Of a stretch of 64,000 nucleotides of DNA, positions 55,709 to 62,879 are shown piece after piece (positions within the stretch are counted from its first letter, which is position 1; every line of letters begins with the position of its first letter). Source of the DNA: Bizionia argentinensis JUB59 (lineage in GTDB: Bacteria > Bacteroidota > Bacteroidia > Flavobacteriales > Flavobacteriaceae). The translations under genes were made by a program, and so were the position numbers. The DNA is taken from the NCBI RefSeq assembly GCF_000224335.1, contig NZ_AFXZ01000003.1:1-64000 (forward strand), read 5' to 3'. Below the pieces are notes generated by a model, which saw only the letters and a program-made list of their open reading frames with translations, searched no databases and had not been told where the DNA came from.

Positions 55709-56086
55709 ATGAATGAAAACGATATATCTAGGGTAATAGTTGATGTTTGTTATCAGATTCATGTAGAACTTGGGCCTGGATTATTGGAGTCTGTTTATGA
55801 AGAAATATTGTTTCAAGAGTTGATAAATGCAGGAATGATTGTTGAAAGACAAAAATCACTTCCGGTAGTTTGGCGAGGTCAAGAATTAAATTTGACTTAC
55901 AGAACAGATTTAATAGTCGAAAATAAAGTAATCATTGAGATTAAATCTGTTAAGGAAATTCATCCAGTGTATCCAAAGCAACTCTTAACTTATCTGAAAT
56001 TATCAAATTTAAAACTAGGCTTATTGATTAATTTTAATAGTCCCTTAATTAAAACGGGAATTACAAGAATCGTCAATGGACTTTAA
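55709..56086 (+). CDS. GxxExxY protein (PD-(D/E)XK-like nuclease fold)
   Basis: A 125-residue protein with the name-giving motif in VELGPGLLESVYEEIL (G-L-L-E-S-V-Y). The PD-(D/E)XK-like catalytic region is TYRTDLIVENKVIIEIKSV, with Asp, Glu and Lys in the expected order. The rest (PKQLLTYLKLSNLKLGLLINFN) matches the family's C-terminal strand-helix. The gene is often present in several copies per genome, associated with repeats. A nuclease role is suggested by fold only; no activity is established. Here it lies inside inverted repeats between alaS and GSCFA. Confidence 0.9.
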   Translation: MNENDISRVIVDVCYQIHVELGPGLLESVYEEILFQELINAGMIVERQKSLPVVWRGQELNLTYRTDLIVENKVIIEIKSVKEIHPVYPKQLLTYLKLSNLKLGLLINFNSPLIKTGITRIVNGL

Positions 56087-56132
56087 ATAATTTTATGTGT
56101 TAATACATTGAATTCTTAATCTTAAGGGATGA

Positions 56133-56140
56133 TACCTTTG
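56133..56140 (+). promoter_or_regulatory. -7 element next to the right inverted repeat, upstream of GSCFA
   Basis: TACCTTTG matches TAnnTTTG, with TTG 22 bp upstream (56108-56110). It directly abuts the right repeat of the cassette and is 51 bp before the GSCFA start. Confidence 0.45.
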
Positions 56141-56190
56141 CGTCTTTGCGTCTTCGCGAGAGATAAAGAGATAAAATAATAAAATCAAAC

Positions 56191-57156
56191 ATGAATCTTC
56201 AAACAAAAATCCCTCTAAAACCACAACAGCATAATCAAATTGAGTATAGCTCCGATGTGCTTTTATTGGGCTCTTGTTTTGTTGAAAACGTAGGTAAGAA
56301 GTTTGATTATTTTAAGTTTAAAAATAGCCAAAATCCTTTTGGAATTTTATTTCATCCCATAGCCATAGAAAACTTGGTAGCACATGCTATTCAAGAAAAG
56401 ACATATTCAGAAGTTGATATCTTTTTTCAAAATGAGCAATGGCATTGTTTTGATGCACATTCTCTATTAAGTAATCCTAGTAAGGAAATACTTTTAGAAT
56501 CACTCAATAGTCAAATTCAAATTACAGCGCAAAAAATAAAAAGTGCATCGCATATTATAATTACAGTTGGTACGGCTTGGGTTTACAAACTTATTGAAAC
56601 AAATGCTGTAGTTGCCAATTGCCATAAAGTAGCACAGAATAATTTCTCAAAGGAATTGCTTTCTGTTGATGCCGTTTTAGAATCCTTAAAAACTACTGTT
56701 GCTTTAATTGAAAGCGTAAATACAAAAGCAAAAGTCATTTTTACAGTCTCGCCAGTTCGGCATGTTAAAGATGGATTTGTTGAGAATATGCAGAGCAAAG
56801 CCCATCTTATATCGGGGATACATGCGTTTTTAAATCAGAAATCATTAGGTGTTAATGGTCAGTCCCATTACTTCCCATCTTATGAAATCATGATGGACGA
56901 GTTACGAGACTATCGATTTTATGCGGAAGATATGATTCATCCAAACCCAACGGCTATCAATTATATCTGGAATGCTTTTAAAAGGGTTTGGATTTCGGAA
57001 AAAGCATCAAATACTATGGAAGTCGTTGAAGTTATTCAAAAAGGATTGCAGCACAAACCGTTTAACTCCAGTTCTGAAGCACATAAATTATTTTTAAAGA
57101 ATCTGAATGAAAAGCAAGAAGTTCTTCAAAATCAGTTTGGGCATATCACATTTTAA
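56191..57156 (+). CDS. GSCFA domain protein
   Basis: A 321-residue protein with the defining GSCF motif (27-30 in LLLGSCFVENVGKKFDYF), FKNSQNPFGILFHP, IIITVGTAWVYK, VIFTVSPVRHVKDGF, and YFPSYEIMMDELRDYRFYAEDMIHPN. The fold is SGNH/GDSL hydrolase-like, with Ser28 and the DMIHP region as candidate catalytic residues; the substrate is unknown. It is normally found near alaS in flavobacteria as far as I recall; here the two are separated by the GxxExxY cassette. Confidence 0.9.
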   Translation: MNLQTKIPLKPQQHNQIEYSSDVLLLGSCFVENVGKKFDYFKFKNSQNPFGILFHPIAIENLVAHAIQEKTYSEVDIFFQNEQWHCFDAHSLLSNPSKEILLESLNSQIQITAQKIKSASHIIITVGTAWVYKLIETNAVVANCHKVAQNNFSKELLSVDAVLESLKTTVALIESVNTKAKVIFTVSPVRHVKDGFVENMQSKAHLISGIHAFLNQKSLGVNGQSHYFPSYEIMMDELRDYRFYAEDMIHPNPTAINYIWNAFKRVWISEKASNTMEVVEVIQKGLQHKPFNSSSEAHKLFLKNLNEKQEVLQNQFGHITF

Positions 57157-57263
57157 AACAATCTATTTTCACACTTAATCTTTTTATAAAGCCATTTATC
57201 GAAAAATTAGTTGATGTTGTTCATTTAATCGTAAGTTTATCTTGCTATTAATTAATCATGATG

Positions 57264-57317
57264 AAAACATCAATTTTGTAAATGGAGTTAAATTCATTTC
57301 GAATTGATGTTTTTTTT
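57264..57317 (+). terminator. Terminator after GSCFA
   Basis: AAAACATCAATT (57264-57275) and AATTGATGTTTT (57302-57313) form a perfect 12-bp stem with a 26-base loop and a T run to 57317, 108 bp after the GSCFA stop. Confidence 0.7.
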
Positions 57318-57398
57318 ATTCCTAAAAATAAAAACTCATCTGGCTCTAAGGTTGGTTCTAGACCTTTAAAACCATAACTATTTTTTGTACATTCGTGT

Positions 57399-58013
57399 AT
57401 GAGAAAAATTCTATTGGGTGTCATTTTAACGTTAATCGTGCTCTTCACACTTAAATATTGTGACGACAAAAAAGAGGAGAAGGCTGTTCTTAAAGAAAGT
57501 TCAGCGCTTATTCAGGAGCAGATTAAAAACGTTGGAAAGCTTGTAGTAACCGAAGGGCATTTTAGTCAGGTACTTAATTATGACAACTCTAAAGAGATTT
57601 TTGGTAAATATTTTAGTTTTAAAAAGAAAGCACTTGTAATTGTTAATGCAGATGTGTTCATTTCATACGATTTAAGTTTAATAGAATATAAAATTGATGA
57701 AGCTACTAAAACGCTCACTATAATAAGTATTCCAAAAGAAGAGATAAGAATTAGTCCGGATTTAGAATATTATGATATTGAAGCCGATTTTTTGAATCCC
57801 TTTAAAGCGACTGATCACAATAATATTAGAGACTTGGTGAAGAAATCCTTAATTAAAAAATTAGATAAATCTGATATGAAAGCTAATGCGCAAAACCGAT
57901 TAATTAGTGAGTTGGCTAAATTCTTTATTTTAACAAATTCATTAGGTTGGACTTTGGAGTATAATAATATGCCTATTGAAAATCAAGACGGTTTAAATAT
58001 GTTGAAACTATAA
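57399..58013 (+). CDS. DUF4230 domain protein
   Basis: A 204-residue protein with an N-terminal membrane anchor (about 3-19) and a DUF4230 domain: VGKLVVTEGHFSQVLNYDN, KKALVIVNADVFISYDLSLIEYKID, ATKTLTIISIPKEEIRISPDLEYYDIE and LGWTLEYNN. The function of the family is unknown. The gene is convergent with the rhodanese gene and overlaps it by 6 bp at the 3' ends. Confidence 0.85.
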   Translation: MRKILLGVILTLIVLFTLKYCDDKKEEKAVLKESSALIQEQIKNVGKLVVTEGHFSQVLNYDNSKEIFGKYFSFKKKALVIVNADVFISYDLSLIEYKIDEATKTLTIISIPKEEIRISPDLEYYDIEADFLNPFKATDHNNIRDLVKKSLIKKLDKSDMKANAQNRLISELAKFFILTNSLGWTLEYNNMPIENQDGLNMLKL

Positions 58014-58313
58014 CCTATTTTGAAGTCTAACCCAGCCGCCGCCATTCGTGGCATCTATGTTTTCTAAATTTAGATATTTTGCTGCTTTTGCCGAACGCAC
58101 GCCGCTTTCGCAACAAACAACAATAGGTCGTTTTAGAACCTTAACTTCTTCAACTCTATTTTTTAAATCATTAAGGGGGATATGAACAGCGTTTTCAATA
58201 TGTCCCGAGTTCCATTCACGCTCTGTTCGTACATCTAAAATAGTAGCTCCATTATCCAAATACATCTGGACTTGACGCTTTTTCGCGCCAAATATAAAGT
58301 CTAAAAACCCCAT
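58008..58313 (-). CDS. Single-domain rhodanese-like protein
   Basis: A 101-residue rhodanese: ILDVRTEREWNSGHIENAVHIPLNDL, and the active-site loop with C68 in VVCCESGVRSAKAAKYL. Such proteins carry persulfide sulfur or act in redox signalling. The loop has the usual CxxGxRS length. It converges on DUF4230 with a 6-bp overlap. Confidence 0.9.
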   Translation of the reverse strand: MGFLDFIFGAKKRQVQMYLDNGATILDVRTEREWNSGHIENAVHIPLNDLKNRVEEVKVLKRPIVVCCESGVRSAKAAKYLNLENIDATNGGGWVRLQNRL

Positions 58314-58387
58314 AGTCTATCTTTTTATATACATTAGCAAACTTTAAGATAGTTAAATATTTTTATTAAATCAAATGCCTTGGTACT

Positions 58388-58957
58388 TTGAAATTAGAAA
58401 ACAGAAAAGAAGAAATCATAAAAACGGCAGCCAAACTATTTAAGGAAAAGGGCTATAGTGCTGTTACTATGAGAGATATTGCCACAGCTGTGGGAATGAA
58501 AGCTGCTAGTTTATATAATCATATTAGTTCTAAACAAGAGCTGCTTAAAATTATAATAATTTCTTTGGCAGAAGCATTTACTCAAGGTATGCAGGAAATT
58601 AAAACCTCTAATATTTCAACAAAACAAAAGCTGGAAGCTGTGGTAAAACTTCATGTGGATATCACTGCACAAAACACTTTTGGTATGGCTTCTTTAAATA
58701 ATGATTGGATGCATCTGGAAGGGGAGCGTGACTATTATTTATCTTTGAGATCCGGTTATGAAGCTGATTTTAGAAGTATTTTACTAGAAGGTATTCAGCG
58801 AAAAGAAATTGCTGATTCTAGCGTTGAGGTCATGCTGTTCTCAATTCTTTCTACGTTGCGATCTCTCTATTTGTGGATTCCTAAAAAGGAAGATGTTACA
58901 CCCGAAGACCTCTCGAAAAGTTTAAGTAACGTGTTAATCAACGGAATTAACAAATAG
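58388..58957 (+). CDS. TetR-family regulator, probable repressor of the paa genes
   Basis: A 189-residue TetR protein with the helix-turn-helix TMRDIATAVGMKAASLYNHISSKQELL (about 25-52) and a ligand-binding C-terminal domain. The only possible start is TTG at 58388: the frame is closed upstream at 58367 and no ATG precedes the HTH at a sensible distance. It lies directly upstream of paaE in the same direction. A perfect 20-bp dyad between the two is a likely operator; the inducer is expected to be phenylacetyl-CoA by analogy with other paa regulators. Confidence 0.88.
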   Translation: MKLENRKEEIIKTAAKLFKEKGYSAVTMRDIATAVGMKAASLYNHISSKQELLKIIIISLAEAFTQGMQEIKTSNISTKQKLEAVVKLHVDITAQNTFGMASLNNDWMHLEGERDYYLSLRSGYEADFRSILLEGIQRKEIADSSVEVMLFSILSTLRSLYLWIPKKEDVTPEDLSKSLSNVLINGINK

Positions 58958-58973
58958 TTTACATTTTATTTTG

Positions 58974-58981
58974 TATTTTTG
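58974..58981 (+). promoter_or_regulatory. -7 element of the paa operon
   Basis: TATTTTTG is a full match to TAnnTTTG and lies just before the dyad at 58988-59007; no clear -33 motif. Confidence 0.6.
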
Positions 58982-58987
58982 TGCACC

Positions 58988-59007
58988 AAACTAACAGTTG
59001 TTAGTTT
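58988..59007. promoter_or_regulatory. Perfect dyad: likely TetR operator of the paa operon
   Basis: AAACTAACA and TGTTAGTTT flank a GT centre. All nine positions pair. It sits where the transcription start should be, 5 bp before the paaE start codon, so bound TetR protein would block transcription. Confidence 0.75.
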
Positions 59008-59012
59008 AATAC

Positions 59013-60098
59013 ATGAACTACAATATGGCAGATTTTTACAACCTAAAAGTTGCAGATATATACAAGGAAACAAAGGATACTGTTGTTATTTCTTTTGATG
59101 TTCCCGATGATTTAAAACATACATTCCAGTATAAACAGGGCCAACATCTTACGCTCCGTAAGGAAATTAACGGCGAAGATATTCGTCGTAATTACTCACT
59201 TTGCTCTAGTCCGTTGGATAATGAATGGAAAGTAGCCGTAAAAACTATTCGCGGTGGTGTGTTTTCAAATTATGCTTTTAATACTTTGAAAAAAGGTGAA
59301 GAGCTTCAAGTTATGGCACCGCATGGCGAGTTTTACGTGGAATGCGAACCAGAAAGTTCAAAGAACTATATTGCATTTGCTGCTGGTAGTGGTATTACAC
59401 CAACCTTGTCTATTATTAAAACGCATTTACATCGCGAGCCGAATAGTACTTTCAAACTATTTTATTTGAATAGAACGGTCAAATCCATTATCTTTAAAGA
59501 AGAAATTGAACAACTTAAAAATGAGTTCTTTGGACGTTTTCAAGTTTTTTACTTTCTAACAAAAGAACAACGTGATATTCCATTTTTAAATGGCCGTTTT
59601 GATAAGGAGAAACTTGCGGTTCTAACCAGTCGCTTTATTGATGTTCCTGATACCGATCACGCCTTTCTTTGCGGACCTCAAGATATGATTTTCTTAATCC
59701 GTGACGAACTACAGGAAGCAGGAATGCCAAAAGAAAAAATTCATTATGAATTATTTTTCTCTGGAAGTTCTGAAGAAGAAAATAGACAAATTGCCGAAGT
59801 GCTTGATGAAAAAGTGGACGGCACACAAGTCACCATTATTGATGGCGGGAAAGAATTCCACTTTATTATGGATGATGATTTCGACAACATACTGGACGGT
59901 GCATTAGCTGCTGGAGCCGATTTACCATTTGCCTGTAAAGGTGGTGTTTGTAGTACCTGCAAATGTCAGGTTGTAGAGGGGTCAGTAAAAATGAAAGTCA
60001 ATTATGCACTTGACGAAAAAGAAGTTTCGCAAAATTATGTGTTGAGTTGTCAAGCTGTACCGACTACGGATAAAGTAGTGGTTAATTTTGATGTTTAA
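59013..60098 (+). CDS. paaE: Phenylacetyl-CoA epoxidase reductase subunit PaaE
   Basis: A 361-residue flavin/iron-sulfur reductase. The FAD region has GQHLTLRKEINGEDIRRNYSLCSSP and the NAD(P) region FAAGSGITPTLSIIK and FLCGPQDMIFLIRDEL. The C-terminal 2Fe-2S ferredoxin domain has C308, C313 and C316 (CKGGVCSTCKCQV) and C346. It supplies electrons to the PaaABCE epoxidase. ATG 59013 is used; an internal ATG at 59025 is possible. It is the first structural gene after the regulator and operator. Confidence 0.94.
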   Translation: MNYNMADFYNLKVADIYKETKDTVVISFDVPDDLKHTFQYKQGQHLTLRKEINGEDIRRNYSLCSSPLDNEWKVAVKTIRGGVFSNYAFNTLKKGEELQVMAPHGEFYVECEPESSKNYIAFAAGSGITPTLSIIKTHLHREPNSTFKLFYLNRTVKSIIFKEEIEQLKNEFFGRFQVFYFLTKEQRDIPFLNGRFDKEKLAVLTSRFIDVPDTDHAFLCGPQDMIFLIRDELQEAGMPKEKIHYELFFSGSSEEENRQIAEVLDEKVDGTQVTIIDGGKEFHFIMDDDFDNILDGALAAGADLPFACKGGVCSTCKCQVVEGSVKMKVNYALDEKEVSQNYVLSCQAVPTTDKVVVNFDV

Positions 60099-60117
60099 TT
60101 CCTGCGAGGGCAGGAAT
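60098..60117. repeat. Palindromic repeat in the paaE-paaA spacer
   Basis: ATTCCTGC / GCAGGAAT, loop GAGG. It starts on the last base of the paaE stop. Same family as 61939-61956. Confidence 0.85.
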
Positions 60118-60296
60118 CTCATCTTTAGATAAAATAATTGTTTCTACACTAAATTATAGTAACGTAGAGTCAAGCTTTTTGTAAGTGGAGTTCTTTAAAG
60201 AATTCTAAAAATTACTGAACGCAGCAAGAGATCTCTCAAGTTTTTAAAAACTGAAAGATCTGAAGAATAAATAATATTTCACTAACAACAAATATC

Positions 60297-61274
60297 ATGA
60301 GTGAAGAACAAATAAGAAATTTAGAAACGCAATTTGAAGAGCGTATTGCACGCGACGAGAAAATTGAACCTAAAGATTGGATGCCGGAGAAATACCGCAA
60401 AACCCATATCAGACAAATTTCGCAGCATGCGCACTCCGAAGTAGTCGGTATGTTACCAGAAGGAAATTGGATAACGCGAGCACCTTCATTAAGACGAAAA
60501 GTAGCCTTGTTGGCAAAAGTTCAGGATGAAGCAGGTCACGGATTGTATTTATATTCAGCCTGTGAAACATTAGGGATTTCTCGTGATGAACTTTACGAGC
60601 AGTTACATTCAGGAAAAGCTAAATACTCCTCCATATTCAATTATCCAACTGTTACTTGGGCCGATATGGGTGCCATTGGTTGGTTGGTAGATGGTGCAGC
60701 CATTATTAATCAGGTGCCATTGTGCAATACCTCTTTCGGGCCTTATGCACGCGCAATGGTTCGTGTTTGTAAAGAAGAAAGTTTTCATCAGCGTCAAGGT
60801 TATGAAATCATGATAAAACTGATGAATGGAACACAGGAGCAGAAAGATATGGCTCAGGATGCGTTAAATCGTTGGTGGTGGCCGTCTTTAATGATGTTAG
60901 GACCAACAGATGCAGAATCTGTTCATACGGAACAATCCATGAAGTGGAAATTGAAACGTAAGTCGAATGATGATTTACGTCAACAATTTATAGATCAAAC
61001 CGTTCCACAAGCAGAATTAATAGGCTTAGTGATTCCAGACCCAGATTTAAAATGGAATGAAGAACGCGGTAGCTACGATTTTGGAGAAATTAATTGGGAT
61101 GAGTTTTGGCAAGTTGTCAAAGGTCATGGTCCAATGAATAAAGAACGTATGAAAGCAAGAGTTGGTGCTTGGGAAGGCGGCGAATGGGTGCGTGATGCAG
61201 CTATGGCATATTCAGAAAAGCAACAAGAGAGAAAAGAAAAACAAAGTGCCTCTTTGAAAAAAGAGGTCTCCTAG
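60297..61274 (+). CDS. paaA: Phenylacetyl-CoA epoxidase catalytic subunit PaaA
   Basis: A 325-residue diiron oxygenase subunit that epoxidises phenylacetyl-CoA. Typical elements: [69 protein letters not shown] (first EXXH-type ligands) and [16 protein letters not shown] (second EExxH). The C-terminal tail SASLKKEVS is encoded by a palindromic repeat (61249-61266) and lies beyond the conserved part. The next paa gene, paaB, is separated by an inserted GIY-YIG gene. Confidence 0.95.
   Translation: MSEEQIRNLETQFEERIARDEKIEPKDWMPEKYRKTHIRQISQHAHSEVVGMLPEGNWITRAPSLRRKVALLAKVQDEAGHGLYLYSACETLGISRDELYEQLHSGKAKYSSIFNYPTVTWADMGAIGWLVDGAAIINQVPLCNTSFGPYARAMVRVCKEESFHQRQGYEIMIKLMNGTQEQKDMAQDALNRWWWPSLMMLGPTDAESVHTEQSMKWKLKRKSNDDLRQQFIDQTVPQAELIGLVIPDPDLKWNEERGSYDFGEINWDEFWQVVKGHGPMNKERMKARVGAWEGGEWVRDAAMAYSEKQQERKEKQSASLKKEVS
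61249..61266. repeat. Palindrome overlapping the paaA 3' end
   Basis: CCTCTTT / AAAGAGG, loop GAAA, perfect 7-bp stem. It encodes ASLKKE in PaaA. Same family as 62836-62855. Confidence 0.85.
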
Positions 61275-61306
61275 TCGGTGAAATGGAATATTAGTACATC
61301 TATATC

Positions 61307-61597
61307 ATGAGAAATAAGCTAAATGGCGTTATTTATATAGGAGTAACTGATAGTATTACTGAACGAATCAAAGAACACAAATTAAAGGTGTACCCGAAAT
61401 CGTTTACAGCAAAATATAATTGCGACAAGTTAGTTTATTTTGAAGAGTTTGAAAGCGGAACAGATGCGGAGAAAAGAGAGAGACAATTCAAAAAATGGAA
61501 ACGAGATTGGAAAATAAAATTAATTGAAGATATGAACCCCAATTGGTCTGATTTAATTGTCAATTGGAACTTGAATTATATTAAATTAAGAAAATAA
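61307..61597 (+). CDS. GIY-YIG nuclease-domain protein between paaA and paaB, probably 5'-disrupted
   Basis: A 96-residue UPF0213/URI-type GIY-YIG domain: NGVIYIGVTDSITERIKEHK, then FTAKYNCDKLVYFEEFESGTDAEKRERQFKKWKRDWKIKLIEDMNPNW, with catalytic-type Arg and Glu present. However, the usual first strand (x-Y-x-Y-I-x) lies upstream in frame as YIYIM, behind a TAG at 61292-61294 that follows an ATG at 61283 (MEY, stop, YIYIMRNK). The ORF from 61307 therefore lacks the first motif and may be inactive or reinitiated. Palindromes flank it on both sides. It is foreign to the paa pathway and splits paaA from paaB. Confidence 0.7.
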   Translation: MRNKLNGVIYIGVTDSITERIKEHKLKVYPKSFTAKYNCDKLVYFEEFESGTDAEKRERQFKKWKRDWKIKLIEDMNPNWSDLIVNWNLNYIKLRK

Positions 61598-61621
61598 AAT
61601 TATAGTTTAATTAAAAAGATA

Positions 61622-61635
61622 CCTGCTTTCGCAGG
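61622..61635. repeat. Palindrome after the GIY-YIG gene
   Basis: CCTGC / GCAGG, loop TTTC, preceded by AAAAAGATA. The same AAAAAGATAC lead occurs before 62054-62067. Confidence 0.8.
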
Positions 61636-61645
61636 CATAAAAAAT

Positions 61646-61936
61646 ATGTCAACAACAAAAAACTGGCCTCTTTGGGAAGTCTTCGTAAGAAGTAAAAATG
61701 GATTAGAGCATCGACATTTTGGAAGCTTGCACGCAGCAGATGCGGATATGGCACTCGAAAATGCACGTGATGTATACACTAGGCGTAATGAAGGTGTGAG
61801 TATTTGGGTTGTGGAATCCAAAAATATCACCGCATCCAATCCAGAGCATAATGGCGAAATGTTTGAGCCAGCTCAAGATAAAGTTTATCGTCATCCAACT
61901 TTTTACGAATTACCGGACGAGGTTGAGTATATGTAG
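61646..61936 (+). CDS. paaB: Phenylacetyl-CoA epoxidase subunit PaaB
   Basis: A 96-residue structural subunit of the PaaABCE epoxidase: WPLWEVFVRSKNGLEHRHFGSLHAADADMALENARDVYTRRNEGVSIWVVESKNITASNP matches the whole family, which is small and acts as a bridge in the oxygenase complex. It starts 10 bp after the palindrome at 61622-61635. The ORF is followed by another palindrome. Confidence 0.93.
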   Translation: MSTTKNWPLWEVFVRSKNGLEHRHFGSLHAADADMALENARDVYTRRNEGVSIWVVESKNITASNPEHNGEMFEPAQDKVYRHPTFYELPDEVEYM

Positions 61937-61938
61937 AA

Positions 61939-61956
61939 TTCCTGCGAAGGCAGGAA
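61939..61956. repeat. Palindrome after paaB
   Basis: TTCCTGC / GCAGGAA, loop GAAG, 2 bp after the paaB stop. Differs from 60098-60117 in the loop. Confidence 0.85.
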
Positions 61957-62053
61957 ATCGAAGATTCAGCGAAGCTAATCTCAATTAAGTTTTTACGAAT
62001 TGTTTTCTTAAGCTTTTCATTTATAAAAGTTTCTTAAGAAAAATAAAAAGATA

Positions 62054-62067
62054 CCCACTTTGGTGGG
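62054..62067. repeat. Palindrome before paaC with covarying stem
   Basis: CCCAC / GTGGG, loop TTTG. Compared with 61622-61635 (CCTGC / GCAGG), both arms changed together, so pairing is kept. Confidence 0.8.
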
Positions 62068-62075
62068 AACTAAGC

Positions 62076-62828
62076 ATGAACCAAAATTTATATCAATACA
62101 TTCTAGGCATAGCTGATAATTCACTAATTCTTGGACAAAGAATGGGGGCTTTAACTGGTCATGGACCAAGTCTAGAAACCGATATTGCCTGTACTAATAT
62201 TTCATTAGATTTATTCGGACAAGTACGAAGTTATTATCAATACGCGGCAAAAATTGCAGGCGATAAACGTACGGAAGATGACATTGCCATGTTACGTCCT
62301 GAACGTGAATACGTAAATGTGCTTTTGGTAGAGCAACCTGATACGGATTTCGCTTATACCATGGCGCGCCAATTTTTATTCGATATCTATCATTTCTTGT
62401 TTTTAACAGAATTACAAAAAAGCAAGGACTTGACATTGTCAGCAATTGCTAATAAATCGATTAAAGAAGTGAGTTATCACCAGCGCTTTTCATCCGATTG
62501 GATAAAACGTCTAGGCGATGGCACCGAAGAAAGTCATAAACGTATGCAAACTGCTATAGATGATTTGTGGAGGTATACGGACGAACTATTTCATCAAACC
62601 GAAGCCGATAAAGCAATGGTTGCGGAAGGAATTGGCGTAGATGTGACGACGTTAAAAGATACATACTATGAAAAAGTAGCGGAAGTATTGGAAGCGTCAA
62701 CTTTAGAAGTTCCTGAATCTAAATATTTTCAAAAAGGCGGTAAGCAAGGTGTTCACACAGAACACATGGGCTATATATTGGCCGAATTGCAATATATGCA
62801 ACGTGCGTATCCAAATATGGAATGGTAA
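62076..62828 (+). CDS. paaC: Phenylacetyl-CoA epoxidase subunit PaaC
   Basis: A 250-residue ferritin-like subunit, structural partner of PaaA: NLYQYILGIADNSLILGQRMGALTGHGPSLETDIACTNISLDLFGQVRSYYQYAA, then ARQFLFDIYHFLFLTEL and IKEVSYHQRFSSDWIKRLGDGTEESHKRMQTAIDDLWRY. PaaA and PaaC form the catalytic core of the complex. The start is preceded by a palindrome. It is followed by another hairpin before paaD. Confidence 0.93.
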   Translation: MNQNLYQYILGIADNSLILGQRMGALTGHGPSLETDIACTNISLDLFGQVRSYYQYAAKIAGDKRTEDDIAMLRPEREYVNVLLVEQPDTDFAYTMARQFLFDIYHFLFLTELQKSKDLTLSAIANKSIKEVSYHQRFSSDWIKRLGDGTEESHKRMQTAIDDLWRYTDELFHQTEADKAMVAEGIGVDVTTLKDTYYEKVAEVLEASTLEVPESKYFQKGGKQGVHTEHMGYILAELQYMQRAYPNMEW

Positions 62829-62835
62829 CAGCAAT

Positions 62836-62855
62836 ATCCCTTTGAAAAGAGGGAT
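62836..62855. repeat. Palindrome after paaC
   Basis: ATCCCTTT / AGAGGGAT with one G-U, loop GAAA, 7 bp after the paaC stop; family of 61249-61266. Confidence 0.8.
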
Positions 62856-62879
62856 CTTAAAATTTCATTTTATTAAAAC

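Larger units (their letters stand above)
55597..56161. mobile_element. GxxExxY cassette bounded by 18-bp inverted repeats
   Basis: TCTCGCGAAGACGCAAAG at 55597-55614 and its exact complement at 56144-56161 bracket a single gene (55709-56086). The right copy is extended by a second CTTTGCGTC unit. There is no transposase, so movement would be in trans or by an unknown route. The flanking genes alaS and GSCFA are read in the same direction and may have been neighbours before the insertion. The mobile nature is inferred. Confidence 0.6.

Noticed and set aside
57248-57469. Minus-strand ORF between GSCFA and DUF4230
   Set aside because: It overlaps the GSCFA terminator and the start of DUF4230 and has no domain.
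59635-59962. Several ORFs on both strands inside paaE
   Set aside because: They lie wholly within a well-supported gene and have no recognisable features.
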